DNA of 64,000 bases, taken from contig NZ_JAAOXM010000001.1 in the NCBI RefSeq assembly GCF_011605345.1, positions 1,302,001 through 1,366,000 of the forward strand. The letters run 5' to 3'. This document shows positions 50,014 through 58,534 of this stretch, piece after piece (position 1 is the stretch's first letter; each line of letters opens with the position of its first letter). Under the pieces are notes generated by a model, which saw only the letters and a program-made list of their open reading frames with translations, had not been told where the DNA came from and searched no databases. Both the position numbers and the translations under genes were made by a program. This DNA is from Burkholderia sp. D-99 (GTDB lineage Bacteria; Pseudomonadota; Gammaproteobacteria; Burkholderiales; Burkholderiaceae).

Positions 50014-50051
50014 GCGCGGTTTGCGTGCATCGCCGCGCGCGGGCCATCGCA

Positions 50052-50089
50052 ACGGATGCCGGTCATACGACGATATGACCGGCATCCGT
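50052..50089. terminator. Perfect 16-bp inverted repeat between lysR and lysP-like genes
   Basis: ACGGATGCCGGTCATA (50052-50067) pairs perfectly with TATGACCGGCATCCGT (50074-50089) around CGACGA. It lies between two convergent genes, so a bidirectional terminator is likely, although no T-run follows on either strand. Confidence 0.7.
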
Positions 50090-50113
50090 CGCCGCGCTTG
50101 CAGCACCGCGCAA

Positions 50114-51646
50114 TCAGTGCGGGTGCCCGTGCTGCGAGGCCGTCGCATCGACGGCCTCGACCGAACGCGTCAGCCACGGCCCGATGTCCATCTCCTCGTA
50201 GCGCACGAGCCGGCTCTTGCGTGCACGGCGATACGCCCACCAGATCGCGACGAACAGCGGAATCCACACGTAGATCGACAGCACTTCCATCCAGTCGATA
50301 TGGGCCGCGAAGAATGCCTGGTAATCCTGCCCGAGCGAGATCACGATGCAGATCGCGATCGCGAACAGCGGCCCGAACGGGAACCATTTCGCGCGGTACG
50401 GCAGCTGATCGAGCCGGAAGCCCTGCTTCAGGAACCCCTTGCGGAACCGGTAATGGCACACCGCGATACCGAGCCACGCGATGAAGCCCGTGATGCCGAC
50501 CGTGTTCAGCAGCCACAGATAAATGCCCTGGTTGTTGGTCAGCGACGTGAGGAAGCACAGGCCGCCGACGGCCATCGTCGCGTACAGTGCGTTGCGCGGC
50601 ACGCCGCCCGGCGACAGCGTCGCGAACATCGCCGGCGCGCGCCCTTCCGCCGCAAGGTTGTACAGCATCCGCGTCGCCGCGTAAGTGCCGGAATTACCGG
50701 CCGACAGTACGGCCGTCAGGATCACGAGATTCATTGCACCGGCCGCGAGCCGGAAACCCGCATGGCTGAACACCAGCGTGAACGGGCTTACGCCAATGTC
50801 GGTCACGTCGCTCTTCAGCAGGTTCGGGTCGGTGTACGGCACCAGCAGGCCGATCACGAAGATCGCGAACACGTAGAACAGCATGATCCGCCAGAAGATC
50901 TGCTTCACCGCGCGCGGGATCGTCTTGCGCGGGTTCTCCGATTCGCCGGCCGTGATCCCGACCAGCTCGGTACCGAGAAACGAGAATCCCGCGATCAGCG
51001 CGACGCTCATCATCGCGTGCACGCCGCCGACGAACGGCGCGTCGCCCGTCGTGAAGTTGCGCAAGCCGACCGGATGCCCGTTCCCGATCAGGCCGGCCGC
51101 GATCAGCAGCCCGGCCGCGATGAACGCGACCACCGTGACGACCTTGATCAGCGAGAACCAGTATTCCGATTCACCGAAGCCGCGCACCGACAGCGTATTC
51201 AGCAGGAAGATCAGCACGAGAAAGCCCGCGCCCCACCAGATGCCGGGTATGGTCGGAAACCAGTAGCGCATCACGATCTGCGCGGCGACCAGCTCGATCG
51301 CGATCGTCACGGCCCAGCTGTACCAGTAGGTCCAGCCGAGCGCGACGCCGAACCCTTCGTCCACGTACTTCTCGCCGTAGATCGCAAACGAACCCGATAC
51401 CGGCATCAGTGCGGCCATCTCGCCGAGGCCCGTGACAACGAAGTACACCATCAGCCCGATCGCGATATACGCGGCGATCGCACCGCCCGGCCCCGCCTGC
51501 GCGACCGACGCACCCGACGCGACGAACAGCCCCGTGCCGATCGAGCCGCCAATCGCGATCATCGCGATGTGGCGGCCCTGCAGACGGCGCTTCAGCGTCG
51601 TTCCCGACGGCTCGGCCGTCTCCGCTGCCGCTTGCAAAGCATCCAT
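50114..51646 (-). CDS. lysP: Lysine-specific permease-like amino acid transporter
   Basis: A 510-residue APC-superfamily permease with 12 membrane segments. It follows E. coli LysP closely: HIAMIAIGGSIGTGLFVASG, LMVYFVVTGLGEMAALMPVSG, FLGTELVGITAGESENPRKTIPRA, AVLSAGNSGTYAATRMLYNLA and LLNTVGITGFIAWLGIAVCHYRF. AGGGTG precedes the ATG at 51646. Next to it is an Lrp-type regulator on the same strand, as often seen for amino-acid transport genes. Lysine as substrate is inferred; a broader cationic amino acid range is possible. Confidence 0.85.
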   Translation of the reverse strand: MDALQAAAETAEPSGTTLKRRLQGRHIAMIAIGGSIGTGLFVASGASVAQAGPGGAIAAYIAIGLMVYFVVTGLGEMAALMPVSGSFAIYGEKYVDEGFGVALGWTYWYSWAVTIAIELVAAQIVMRYWFPTIPGIWWGAGFLVLIFLLNTLSVRGFGESEYWFSLIKVVTVVAFIAAGLLIAAGLIGNGHPVGLRNFTTGDAPFVGGVHAMMSVALIAGFSFLGTELVGITAGESENPRKTIPRAVKQIFWRIMLFYVFAIFVIGLLVPYTDPNLLKSDVTDIGVSPFTLVFSHAGFRLAAGAMNLVILTAVLSAGNSGTYAATRMLYNLAAEGRAPAMFATLSPGGVPRNALYATMAVGGLCFLTSLTNNQGIYLWLLNTVGITGFIAWLGIAVCHYRFRKGFLKQGFRLDQLPYRAKWFPFGPLFAIAICIVISLGQDYQAFFAAHIDWMEVLSIYVWIPLFVAIWWAYRRARKSRLVRYEEMDIGPWLTRSVEAVDATASQHGHPH

Positions 51647-51748
51647 AGTGTTCACCCTGATTGGATTCGGGCCGGGCAATTTGATTCGGAATACAAATTG
51701 TCCAGCCCGGTCATTCGCCTCTAAACCGGCCCTTCCCGGCCGGCCGCA

Positions 51749-52213
51749 TCACACGACGCTGCGCTTGATCGCCTGCAGTTCGGCTGTTGTCACGATCTTC
51801 TCGATCCGGAACCGCGGGCTTTCCAGCCACACGTTCGCGATCCGCCGGTACTCGTCGAGATCCTCGCACGCGAGCCGCACGAGAAAATCGAAGTTGCCGC
51901 TGACGAGCCAGCAATCGAGCACGGCCGGATTCGCACGCATCTCGTCCTCGAACGGCGCCTGCGAACGCCCGTGGTCGGCCAGCGTGATCTGCGCGATCAC
52001 GACGATCGGCTTGGTCGCGCGCGGCGCCTTGATCACCGCGCGGTAGCCTTCGATCACGCCGAGCGCCTCGAGCCGCTCCACGCGCGCCTGGCAGGGCCGC
52101 GGCGTGAGGTTCACGAGCTCGGACAGCTTCCGGTAGGAAATCCGCCCGTCGGTACGCAGGATATCGAGGATCCGGAGATCGATCTTGTCGAGCTGCATCT
52201 TCTTGTCGGTCAT
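51749..52213 (-). CDS. Lrp/AsnC family regulator
   Basis: A 154-residue feast/famine regulator. The N-terminal helix-turn-helix is LDKIDLRILDILRTDGRISYRKLSELVNLTPRPCQARVERLEALGVI (residues 8-54), followed by the RAM ligand-binding domain (KPIVVIAQITLADHG ... NPAVLDCWLVSGNFDFLVRLACEDLDEYRRI). It lies between the lysP-like gene (103 bp downstream) and the DDAH gene (98 bp upstream), all on the minus strand, so it may control both in response to a basic amino acid. This target is an inference from position. Confidence 0.92.
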   Translation of the reverse strand: MTDKKMQLDKIDLRILDILRTDGRISYRKLSELVNLTPRPCQARVERLEALGVIEGYRAVIKAPRATKPIVVIAQITLADHGRSQAPFEDEMRANPAVLDCWLVSGNFDFLVRLACEDLDEYRRIANVWLESPRFRIEKIVTTAELQAIKRSVV

Positions 52214-52311
52214 CCGCGTTCGCTCCGGTCGGATCGTGGCTGGTGCGCGGAACGTCTCCTTGTCCGCGCGGGGGCCACATTATCCGGCCGAAGCGGCCGC
52301 GCGCCAATCGG

Positions 52312-53070
52312 CTAGAACCGCAGCGACAGGCAGGTCAGGCCGCCGTCCATCTTGCGGAACTCGCTGGTGTCGATCACGTGCAGCGGCATGCCGAGCGACG
52401 CGATCGCGTCGTGCACGCGCGGGTAGCCGGCCGGCGTGATCAGCGTGCCGTTCACACGCAGCGTGTTGCCCGCGTATTCGTCGGCGGCCGAGATCGCGAT
52501 CCGGCGATAGTCGGCGAACGCCGGATGCGCGGCCAGCGCTTCGGTCACGAGCAGCGTGTCGTCGCCGAGCGCGTTGACGACCGACTTCAGGTGCAGGCCG
52601 GCACCGACCGGCACCGCGACGACCGAGTAGCCGTAGCGCGACACCAGCGATTCGAACGCGGCAATGCCTTCGGCATCGGTACGGCCCGTCAGGCCGATGT
52701 AGAAGCGCTTGCCGACCAGCATCACGTCGCCGCCGTCGAGACGGCCGTCCTGCATCGGCAGCAGGTCGCGATGCGCGGCGAGCGCCGCTTCGATGTGCAC
52801 CGTCTCGCCGCGCCGTGCGGGCGCACCAGGGCGCGTGATCACCGCGAACTCGGGCGTCACGACCGCGACGTCCTCGACGAAATGCGAATCGGGGAACGCG
52901 TCCAGCGGCGGCAGTTCGGTCAGCTCGACGCCGAGCGTGCGCAGCGCGTCGCAGTATGCATGGAACTGGGTGAGCGTCTTGTCGTAGTCGGGCGCGCCGA
53001 GTTCGGCGGTGGTCAGGCCCGCGCTACAGGACGGCGCGGGGCGGCGAACGATCGCTTGCGTGAATTGCAT
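52312..53070 (-). CDS. ddaH: Dimethylarginine dimethylaminohydrolase-like amidinotransferase-fold enzyme
   Basis: A 252-residue pentein enzyme, probably hydrolysing dimethylarginine to citrulline and dimethylamine. Family marks: TQAIVRRPAPSC and the acidic pair FPDSHFVEDVAVV, LDGGDVMLVGKRFYIGLTGRTD, the catalytic His in AGLHLKSVVNALGDDTLLV, and the C-terminal nucleophile Cys in KMDGGLTCLSLRF. A strong GGAGGAG precedes the ATG at 53070. The neighbouring Lrp regulator and basic amino acid permease suggest a small arginine/lysine-related unit. An arginine deiminase or other pentein activity cannot be excluded. Confidence 0.88.
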   Translation of the reverse strand: MQFTQAIVRRPAPSCSAGLTTAELGAPDYDKTLTQFHAYCDALRTLGVELTELPPLDAFPDSHFVEDVAVVTPEFAVITRPGAPARRGETVHIEAALAAHRDLLPMQDGRLDGGDVMLVGKRFYIGLTGRTDAEGIAAFESLVSRYGYSVVAVPVGAGLHLKSVVNALGDDTLLVTEALAAHPAFADYRRIAISAADEYAGNTLRVNGTLITPAGYPRVHDAIASLGMPLHVIDTSEFRKMDGGLTCLSLRF

Positions 53071-53225
53071 CGACTCCTCCATGGTCTGCGCCGCACCCTT
53101 GCGGCGCAAGGGCCAGCGGCGTTGTGTCCGGACCATTATCGGAAGCCAAATTGCGCAATTCGTGTCGATTTCGGCTCCGCCGACAGCCGATTGCGTCGAA
53201 TTGCGCGTGGCACGCAGCGGAATCG

Positions 53226-53263
53226 GCAGACGGCCGTTCGCCGCGTTGCGAACGGCCGTCTGC
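53226..53263. terminator. Perfect 16-bp inverted repeat after the DUF1479 gene
   Basis: GCAGACGGCCGTTCGC (53226-53241) pairs perfectly with GCGAACGGCCGTCTGC (53248-53263) around a 6-base loop. It lies just past the DUF1479 stop and upstream of ddaH. There is no T-run. The geometry (16-bp stem, 6-base loop) equals that of the hairpin at 50052-50089. Confidence 0.65.
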
Positions 53264-53279
53264 TCACGCAGCTCGGACG

Positions 53280-54530
53280 TTACGCGCCGGGCCCGAACCC
53301 CATCTGCGCGCGGCCCAGCGCCGTCAGATCGCCCTCCCCGCCGCGCCCGTCGAATTCGACCTCGAAATGATCGGCCGGAAAATCGGGCGGACTCTCGCCG
53401 CGCAGGAACGCAGCCCGCTGGCGCCGCAGGTACGCGTCGTTCTTCGCGCAACCGGGCGCGGCCGCGATGTACATCACGTTGCTGTCGCCGCTGCCGCGGT
53501 GGGCATCCTCGACCGCGTGCACGACGTCGCCGTGCCAGAACACCGCGTCGCCCGGCTCCATGTGCGGGATCGGCACCAGCGCGTCGAGCAACAGTGCGTG
53601 CCATTCGGGCCGGATCGACAGCGCGCGGCCCGGACGCGCGCCGCACAGGTCGTCGTCGGCGACATCGTCCTGCAGCGCGCGCAGCACGACATAGGCCATC
53701 GCGTTCGCGACCGGGATCAACTGCAGCGTGCCGTCACCGGGCCCCTGCGGCGTGAGTGCGGTCCAGCCCTGGAACGTGCGGAACATCGAGCACACGGCCG
53801 GCGACGGGATCTCCTCGACGTCCGGACGGAACGCCGCATCGAACGGGTCGTAATCGCGCCAGCGGCCGGCCAGCACGTGACGGTAGACCTGGCGGAAGTT
53901 CGCGCCGAGCCAGCGCTCGACGGAGCCGCCGTCGACGTGCGGCGACAGCCCGAGCGACGTCGAACCGGGCGGCCGGCGACGAATCCGGTCTGCATAGGCC
54001 GGCACCTGATCGGGTTCGAAGTGCGTACGCCCGCCGTCCGCGTGCCGCCACAGGCGGTTCAGGAACACGCGCGCCCGGGTCAGTGCCGGCGACTGGCGCG
54101 CAGCCACCTGCGGCTTCGACCAATAGACGCCGTAGATCTGCGGCTTGCCCGACGCCAGGTTGCCGAAATAGCGATCCTCGGCGCGCGCATCGAGCCGCTC
54201 GGCGAAGCGGTTCGCGTCGAGGTAGGCGCCGATCTCGTCGTTCCAGTCGCGCGCCTGCTGCGCATCGAATACGCCACGGATCACGACCGCGCCACGCGTG
54301 CGGATCGCTGCAACCACGCGCGGATCGACGGTCCCGCCTGCGATGTCCGCAAACGGAACCACCGGAATCACGTCATGGCCATGCGCATGCGCGCGGCGGA
54401 TCGCGTCGACCTGCCGCGCGATGTCGCCCTCCAGCTCGCGGAACGTGGCCGCGTAACCGGGCAGTTCGGCGCGCAGCGCCCTTTTCGCGTCGCGAATCGC
54501 GGCAGGCAGGTCGTCAATCGTCAGTTGCAT
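53280..54530 (-). CDS. DUF1479 / YbiU-like putative Fe(II)-dependent oxygenase
   Basis: A 416-residue protein of the DUF1479 family (E. coli YbiU), which has the jelly-roll fold of Fe(II)/2-oxoglutarate oxygenases. The likely metal ligands are in LGLSPHVDGGSVERWL (H-x-D) and in FWHGDVVHAVEDAHRGSGDSNVMYIAAAP (distal His, with Arg for 2-oxoglutarate). N-terminal helices (residues 1-45) and RGAVVIRGVFDAQQARDWNDEIGAYLDAN are typical. The substrate is unknown for the family. It stands alone, with a hairpin downstream. Confidence 0.85.
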   Translation of the reverse strand: MQLTIDDLPAAIRDAKRALRAELPGYAATFRELEGDIARQVDAIRRAHAHGHDVIPVVPFADIAGGTVDPRVVAAIRTRGAVVIRGVFDAQQARDWNDEIGAYLDANRFAERLDARAEDRYFGNLASGKPQIYGVYWSKPQVAARQSPALTRARVFLNRLWRHADGGRTHFEPDQVPAYADRIRRRPPGSTSLGLSPHVDGGSVERWLGANFRQVYRHVLAGRWRDYDPFDAAFRPDVEEIPSPAVCSMFRTFQGWTALTPQGPGDGTLQLIPVANAMAYVVLRALQDDVADDDLCGARPGRALSIRPEWHALLLDALVPIPHMEPGDAVFWHGDVVHAVEDAHRGSGDSNVMYIAAAPGCAKNDAYLRRQRAAFLRGESPPDFPADHFEVEFDGRGGEGDLTALGRAQMGFGPGA

Positions 54531-54640
54531 CGTGGTCTCCTCGCTGGCTGGTGTCGTGATGTGCTGTCAGCGTACGGCCGGTGCGCAGCCTCGATCACTA
54601 CTATCCAGCCAACTATCGATACAATCATGACAACCGTGGA

Positions 54641-55030
54641 TCACTCGGGACGATGGCAGACCACGCACAGCTTGTTGCCATCCGGATCGCGAAAATAGGC
54701 GCCGTAGTAGTCGCGGTGATAGTCCGGCCGCAGGCCCGGCTGCCCTTCGCAGGTGCCGCCGTGGCGCAGCGCGAGCGCGTGGCAGCGATCGACGTGCGCG
54801 CGCGTTGGCGCGACGAACGCGATCGTGTGGCCATTGCCCGGTTCGGGCGCGCGGCCGTCGAGCGGCTGGCCGAAGAAGAACAGCGGCCGCTCGGCGTCGG
54901 CCGGCATCCAGCCCGACCAGCCGTCCGGCTCGCGGAATTTCAGGCGCAGCCCGAGTTCCGCGAACAGCGGCGCGTAGAAATCGTAGGCGCGCGCGCTGTC
55001 GGTCACACCCACGCAAACATGTGAAAACAT
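54641..55030 (-). CDS. VOC superfamily (glyoxalase-like) protein
   Basis: A 129-residue single-domain VOC protein: MFSHVCVGVTDSARAYDFYAPLFAELGLRL at the start, GHTIAFVAPTRAHVDRCHALALRHGG in the middle and YYGAYFRDPDGNKLCVVCHRPE at the end, carrying candidate metal ligands His, His and the Glu-equivalent region. It differs from the VOC protein at 5903-6376. CGGAG precedes the ATG. It is divergent from an AraC-family regulator 72 bp away, which may control it. Substrate unknown. Confidence 0.85.
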   Translation of the reverse strand: MFSHVCVGVTDSARAYDFYAPLFAELGLRLKFREPDGWSGWMPADAERPLFFFGQPLDGRAPEPGNGHTIAFVAPTRAHVDRCHALALRHGGTCEGQPGLRPDYHRDYYGAYFRDPDGNKLCVVCHRPE

Positions 55031-55102
55031 GGCATTGCTCCGTCGTGACGATCGCTCACGATCATGCCACGATGCGATGCCCGCCCTCGCCCGGAGGCCT
55101 CG

Positions 55103-56068
55103 ATGAAACCGCAGTACGAGCACGTAACCTTCGCCCCCGGCTGTTCGATCCGCGTCTATCACCGCCAGCTCGCGCGCATCCCGTTCGAATGGCATCGCCA
55201 TCCCGAGTACGAGCTGACGCTGACGCTCAACAGCCGCGGTCAGCGCTTCATCGGCGATCACGTCTCGCGCTACGCGGACGACGACCTCGTGCTCGTGCCG
55301 CCCAACCTGCCGCATACCTGGTCGTCGAACGCACGCATCGATCGCGATGCGCCCGAAGTCGCGGTCGTCATCTGGTTTGACGGCGACTGGGTGCGGCGGC
55401 TGGCCGACTGTTGCCCCGAATACGCGCCGCTGCGCTCGCTGCTGCGGCGTGCCGCACCGGGCCTGAGCTTCGACACGGACGCGGCCCGCGCGATGCGCGC
55501 ACGGCTGCCGCAGTTGCTCGATCCGTCGCCGCGCACCCGGCTCGCGGCCGCGCTCGACACGCTCGCCGATCTCGCGGAAGCCGGCGGCGAACCGCTCGCC
55601 ACCGCGCACGCGTACGACCGGGCCGAAGGCACGACTCCGCACGCCGACACGGCCGCCCCCGAAGCCGAGCGTCTCGACCGCGTGCTCGACGCGATCGACC
55701 GGCACTTCCACGAACCGCTGCGCATCGACGCGCTCGCCGCTGCTGCACATATGTCCGAACGCACCTTGCAGCGCCTGTTCGTCCGGCATCTCGGCGAAAG
55801 CGTCGGGCGCTACGTGCAGCGGCTGCGGCTCGCGCACGCGTGCCGTCATCTCGTCGGCACCGACTGGCCGATCGCAACGGTGGCCGCGCGTTGCGGCATT
55901 CCAAATACCGCGAACTTCAACCGCCAGTTCCTCGCCGCGCGCGGGATGACGCCCAGCGCATACCGGCAGTTCTTTCTGCGGCACGGCCACGCGCCCGACG
56001 ATGACGCGCCCGCACTCGACACCCGTCCGCCGTCGCTGGAGCACCGCGCCGATCCGGCGCGCAAATGA
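55103..56068 (+). CDS. AraC-family transcriptional regulator
   Basis: A 321-residue regulator with an N-terminal cupin sensor (residues about 10-100: FEWHRHPEYELTLTLNSRGQRFIGDHVSRYADDDLVLVPPNLPHTW) and a C-terminal double helix-turn-helix (about 198-295: LDAIDRHFHEPLRIDALAAAAHMSERTLQRLFVRHLGESVGRYVQRLRLAHACRHLV ... IATVAARCGIPNTANFNRQFLAARGMTPSAYRQ). GGAGG precedes the ATG. The nearest target is the divergent VOC gene; the effector is unknown. A terminator follows directly. Confidence 0.92.
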   Translation: MKPQYEHVTFAPGCSIRVYHRQLARIPFEWHRHPEYELTLTLNSRGQRFIGDHVSRYADDDLVLVPPNLPHTWSSNARIDRDAPEVAVVIWFDGDWVRRLADCCPEYAPLRSLLRRAAPGLSFDTDAARAMRARLPQLLDPSPRTRLAAALDTLADLAEAGGEPLATAHAYDRAEGTTPHADTAAPEAERLDRVLDAIDRHFHEPLRIDALAAAAHMSERTLQRLFVRHLGESVGRYVQRLRLAHACRHLVGTDWPIATVAARCGIPNTANFNRQFLAARGMTPSAYRQFFLRHGHAPDDDAPALDTRPPSLEHRADPARK

Positions 56069-56070
56069 AA

Positions 56071-56100
56071 ACACCCCGACGGGATGACCCGTCGGGGTGT
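56071..56100. terminator. Bidirectional terminator between araC-type gene and gltA
   Basis: ACACCCCGACGGG (56071-56083) pairs perfectly with CCCGTCGGGGTGT (56088-56100) around ATGA. On the minus strand it is followed by TTTTC, fitting gltA termination. It begins three bases after the AraC-type stop codon. Confidence 0.88.
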
Positions 56101-56159
56101 CGTGGCGTTGCGTTTTGCCCGACGCGAGCGGCCTGCCGGCCGTTCGCGCCGCACACGAC

Positions 56160-57461
56160 TTAACGTGCGTTGAGCGGCTTCGCTTCGCGCGGCGTATCGC
56201 CGATGAACAGCTGACGCGGACGGCCGATCTTCTGCTCCGGATCGCCGATCATTTCGTTCCACTGTGCGATCCAGCCGACCGTACGTGCCATCGCGAAGAT
56301 ACACGTGAACATCGACGTCGGGATGCCCAGCGCGCGCTGGACGATGCCCGAGTAGAAGTCGACGTTCGGGTACAGCTTGCGCGACACGAAGTATTCGTCT
56401 TCCAGCGCGATCTTCTCGAGCTGCATCGCGAGCTTGAACAGCGGGTCGTCGTGCAGGCCCAGTTCGTTCAGCACTTCGTAGCACGTTTCGCGCATCAGCT
56501 TCGCACGCGGGTCGTAGTTCTTGTACACGCGGTGACCGAAGCCCATCAGCTTCACGCCCGAATTCTTGTCCTTCACCTGCTTGATGAATTCGGGGATGTT
56601 GTCCGGCGAACCGATCTGCTCGAGCATGTTCAGCGCGGCTTCGTTCGCACCACCGTGCGCCGGGCCCCACAGACACGCGATACCAGCGGCGATACATGCG
56701 AACGGGTTCGCGCCCGACGAGCCGGCCAGGCGGACGGTCGAGGTCGATGCGTTCTGCTCGTGGTCGGCGTGCAGGATCAGGATACGGTCGAGCGCGCGGA
56801 CGAGCACGTCGTTGACCTTGTACTCTTCGCACGGGTTCGAGAACATCATGTGCATGAAGTTCGCGCTGTACGACAGCGAGTTCTTCGGATACACGAACGG
56901 CTGGCCGATGCTGTACTTGTAGGCCATCGCGACGAGCGTCGGCAGCTTCGCGATCATGCGGATCGCCGACACATCACGGTGACGCGGATCGTTGATGTCG
57001 AGCGAGTCGTGGTAGAACGCCGACAGCGCGCCGACTGCGGCGACCAGGATCGCCATCGGGTGCGCGTCGCGGCGGAAGCCACGGAAGAAGAAGTGCATCT
57101 GCTCGTGCACCATCGTGTGCTTCGTGACGGTGTCGACGAATTCCTTCTTCTGCGCTGCGTTCGGCAGTTCACCCTTCAGCAGCAGGTAGCAGCTTTCGAG
57201 GAAGTCGGCGTTTTGCGCGAGGTTGTCGATCGGGTAGCCGCGGTACAGCAGCTCGCCCTTGTCGCCGTCGATGTACGTGATCGCCGAATTACAAGCTGCC
57301 GTCGACATGAAGCCCGGGTCGTACGTGAACTTGCCGGTCTGGCCGTACAGCTTGCGGATGTCGATTACGTCCGGGCCCATCGTGCCCTTGTAAATCGGCA
57401 GTTCGACGCTCGGCGAGTTGTCGCTGAACGATAGCGTGGCTTTAACATCAGACGGAGTCAT
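56160..57461 (-). CDS. gltA: Citrate synthase (type II)
   Basis: A 433-residue hexameric-type citrate synthase that condenses oxaloacetate and acetyl-CoA. Catalytic and binding regions: [33 protein letters not shown] (first His), [12 protein letters not shown] (second His), [20 protein letters not shown], and the catalytic Asp region [21 protein letters not shown] precedes the ATG. It is last of the sdhCDAB-sdhE-gltA operon, 66 bp after sdhE. Confidence 0.98.
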   Translation of the reverse strand: MTPSDVKATLSFSDNSPSVELPIYKGTMGPDVIDIRKLYGQTGKFTYDPGFMSTAACNSAITYIDGDKGELLYRGYPIDNLAQNADFLESCYLLLKGELPNAAQKKEFVDTVTKHTMVHEQMHFFFRGFRRDAHPMAILVAAVGALSAFYHDSLDINDPRHRDVSAIRMIAKLPTLVAMAYKYSIGQPFVYPKNSLSYSANFMHMMFSNPCEEYKVNDVLVRALDRILILHADHEQNASTSTVRLAGSSGANPFACIAAGIACLWGPAHGGANEAALNMLEQIGSPDNIPEFIKQVKDKNSGVKLMGFGHRVYKNYDPRAKLMRETCYEVLNELGLHDDPLFKLAMQLEKIALEDEYFVSRKLYPNVDFYSGIVQRALGIPTSMFTCIFAMARTVGWIAQWNEMIGDPEQKIGRPRQLFIGDTPREAKPLNAR

Positions 57462-57527
57462 GGCACATCCTCAATCGAAATAAAGAAACGGGATTCGATA
57501 ACGGGCACAACGCGTTACACATTGGCG

Positions 57528-57800
57528 TTACACGTTGCGCAGCATCTCCAACAGCCGGTGAATATCCGGGCTGTCTAGGTCGCCTTCTGGTTCCTTGCGC
57601 GCGAGGAGCAAGTCCATCAGGTCGTTGTCGCTCAGATCGAGCAGGCGCGACAACGCGCCTACGTCTGCATCGGTGAGGTCATGCTCGTATCTGCTGAAGA
57701 AACGCTCGAAGATGATGTCGTTTTCCAGCAGACCCCGCCGCGCGCGCCAGCGAAGGCGTGCGCGACGGTGCGGGTCGGATTGATGCGAATCGTCGCTCAT
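57528..57800 (-). CDS. sdhE: Succinate dehydrogenase assembly factor (FAD flavinylation)
   Basis: A 90-residue protein of the SdhE/YgfY (Sdh5) family, which promotes covalent FAD attachment to SdhA. The conserved surface motif RGLLENDIIFERFF (the R-G-x-x-E core) is at about residues 22-35, followed by LSRLLDLSDNDLMDLLLARKEP. It starts at ATG 57800, 12 bp after sdhB. Its place between sdhB and gltA is the usual beta-proteobacterial one. Confidence 0.93.
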   Translation of the reverse strand: MSDDSHQSDPHRRARLRWRARRGLLENDIIFERFFSRYEHDLTDADVGALSRLLDLSDNDLMDLLLARKEPEGDLDSPDIHRLLEMLRNV

Positions 57801-57811
57801 TGCACCCGGCC

Positions 57812-58513
57812 TTAAACCGCGCGGCGAACCATCAGTTCCTTGATCTTGCCGATCGCCTTCGTCGGGTTCAGGCCCTTCGGGCAAACGTCGACGCAGTTCA
57901 TGATCGTGTGGCAACGGAACAGACGGTACGGGTCTTCCAGGTTGTCGAGGCGCTCGCCGGTGGCCGTGTCGCGGCTGTCCGCGATGAAGCGGTAAGCCTG
58001 CAGCAGGCCGGCCGGGCCGACGAACTTGTCCGGGTTCCACCAGAAGCTCGGGCACGACGTCGAGCAGCTCGCGCACAGAATGCACTCGTACACGCCGTCG
58101 AGCTCGTCGCGCTCTTCCGGCGACTGGAGACGTTCCTTCTCCGGCGGCGGCGCGTCGTTGATCAGGTACGGCTTGATCGAGTGGTACTGGTTGAAGAAGT
58201 GCGTCATGTCGACGATCAGGTCGCGCACGACGGGCAGGCCCGGCAGCGGACGCAGCACGATCTTCTGCGGCAGGTCGTTCAGGTTCGTCAGGCATGCGAG
58301 ACCGTTCTTGCCGTTGATGTTCATCGCGTCCGAACCGCACACGCCTTCACGGCACGAACGGCGGAACGACAGCGTCTCGTCCAGTGCCTTCAGCTTCACC
58401 AGTGCGTCGAGCAGCATGCGCTCATGCTGGATCTCGAGCTCGTACGTCTGCATGCGCGGCGCTGCGTCCTTGTCCGGATCGTAGCGGTAGACTTCAAAAA
58501 TGCGTTTTGCCAT
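57812..58513 (-). CDS. sdhB: Succinate dehydrogenase iron-sulfur subunit
   Basis: A 233-residue electron-transfer subunit with three Fe-S clusters. 2Fe-2S ligands are in [24 protein letters not shown] (about residues 53-76); 4Fe-4S and 3Fe-4S ligands are in [18 protein letters not shown] and [21 protein letters not shown]. It passes electrons from SdhA to ubiquinone at the membrane anchor. It lies 21 bp after sdhA. Confidence 0.98.
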   Translation of the reverse strand: MAKRIFEVYRYDPDKDAAPRMQTYELEIQHERMLLDALVKLKALDETLSFRRSCREGVCGSDAMNINGKNGLACLTNLNDLPQKIVLRPLPGLPVVRDLIVDMTHFFNQYHSIKPYLINDAPPPEKERLQSPEERDELDGVYECILCASCSTSCPSFWWNPDKFVGPAGLLQAYRFIADSRDTATGERLDNLEDPYRLFRCHTIMNCVDVCPKGLNPTKAIGKIKELMVRRAV

Positions 58514-58534
58514 TTCGGATTCCTTTGACTCGGC

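Noticed and set aside
51711-52307. Alternative frame ORF over the Lrp-type gene
   Set aside because: Arg/Ala-rich composition. The overlapping 154-codon frame is a complete Lrp/AsnC protein.
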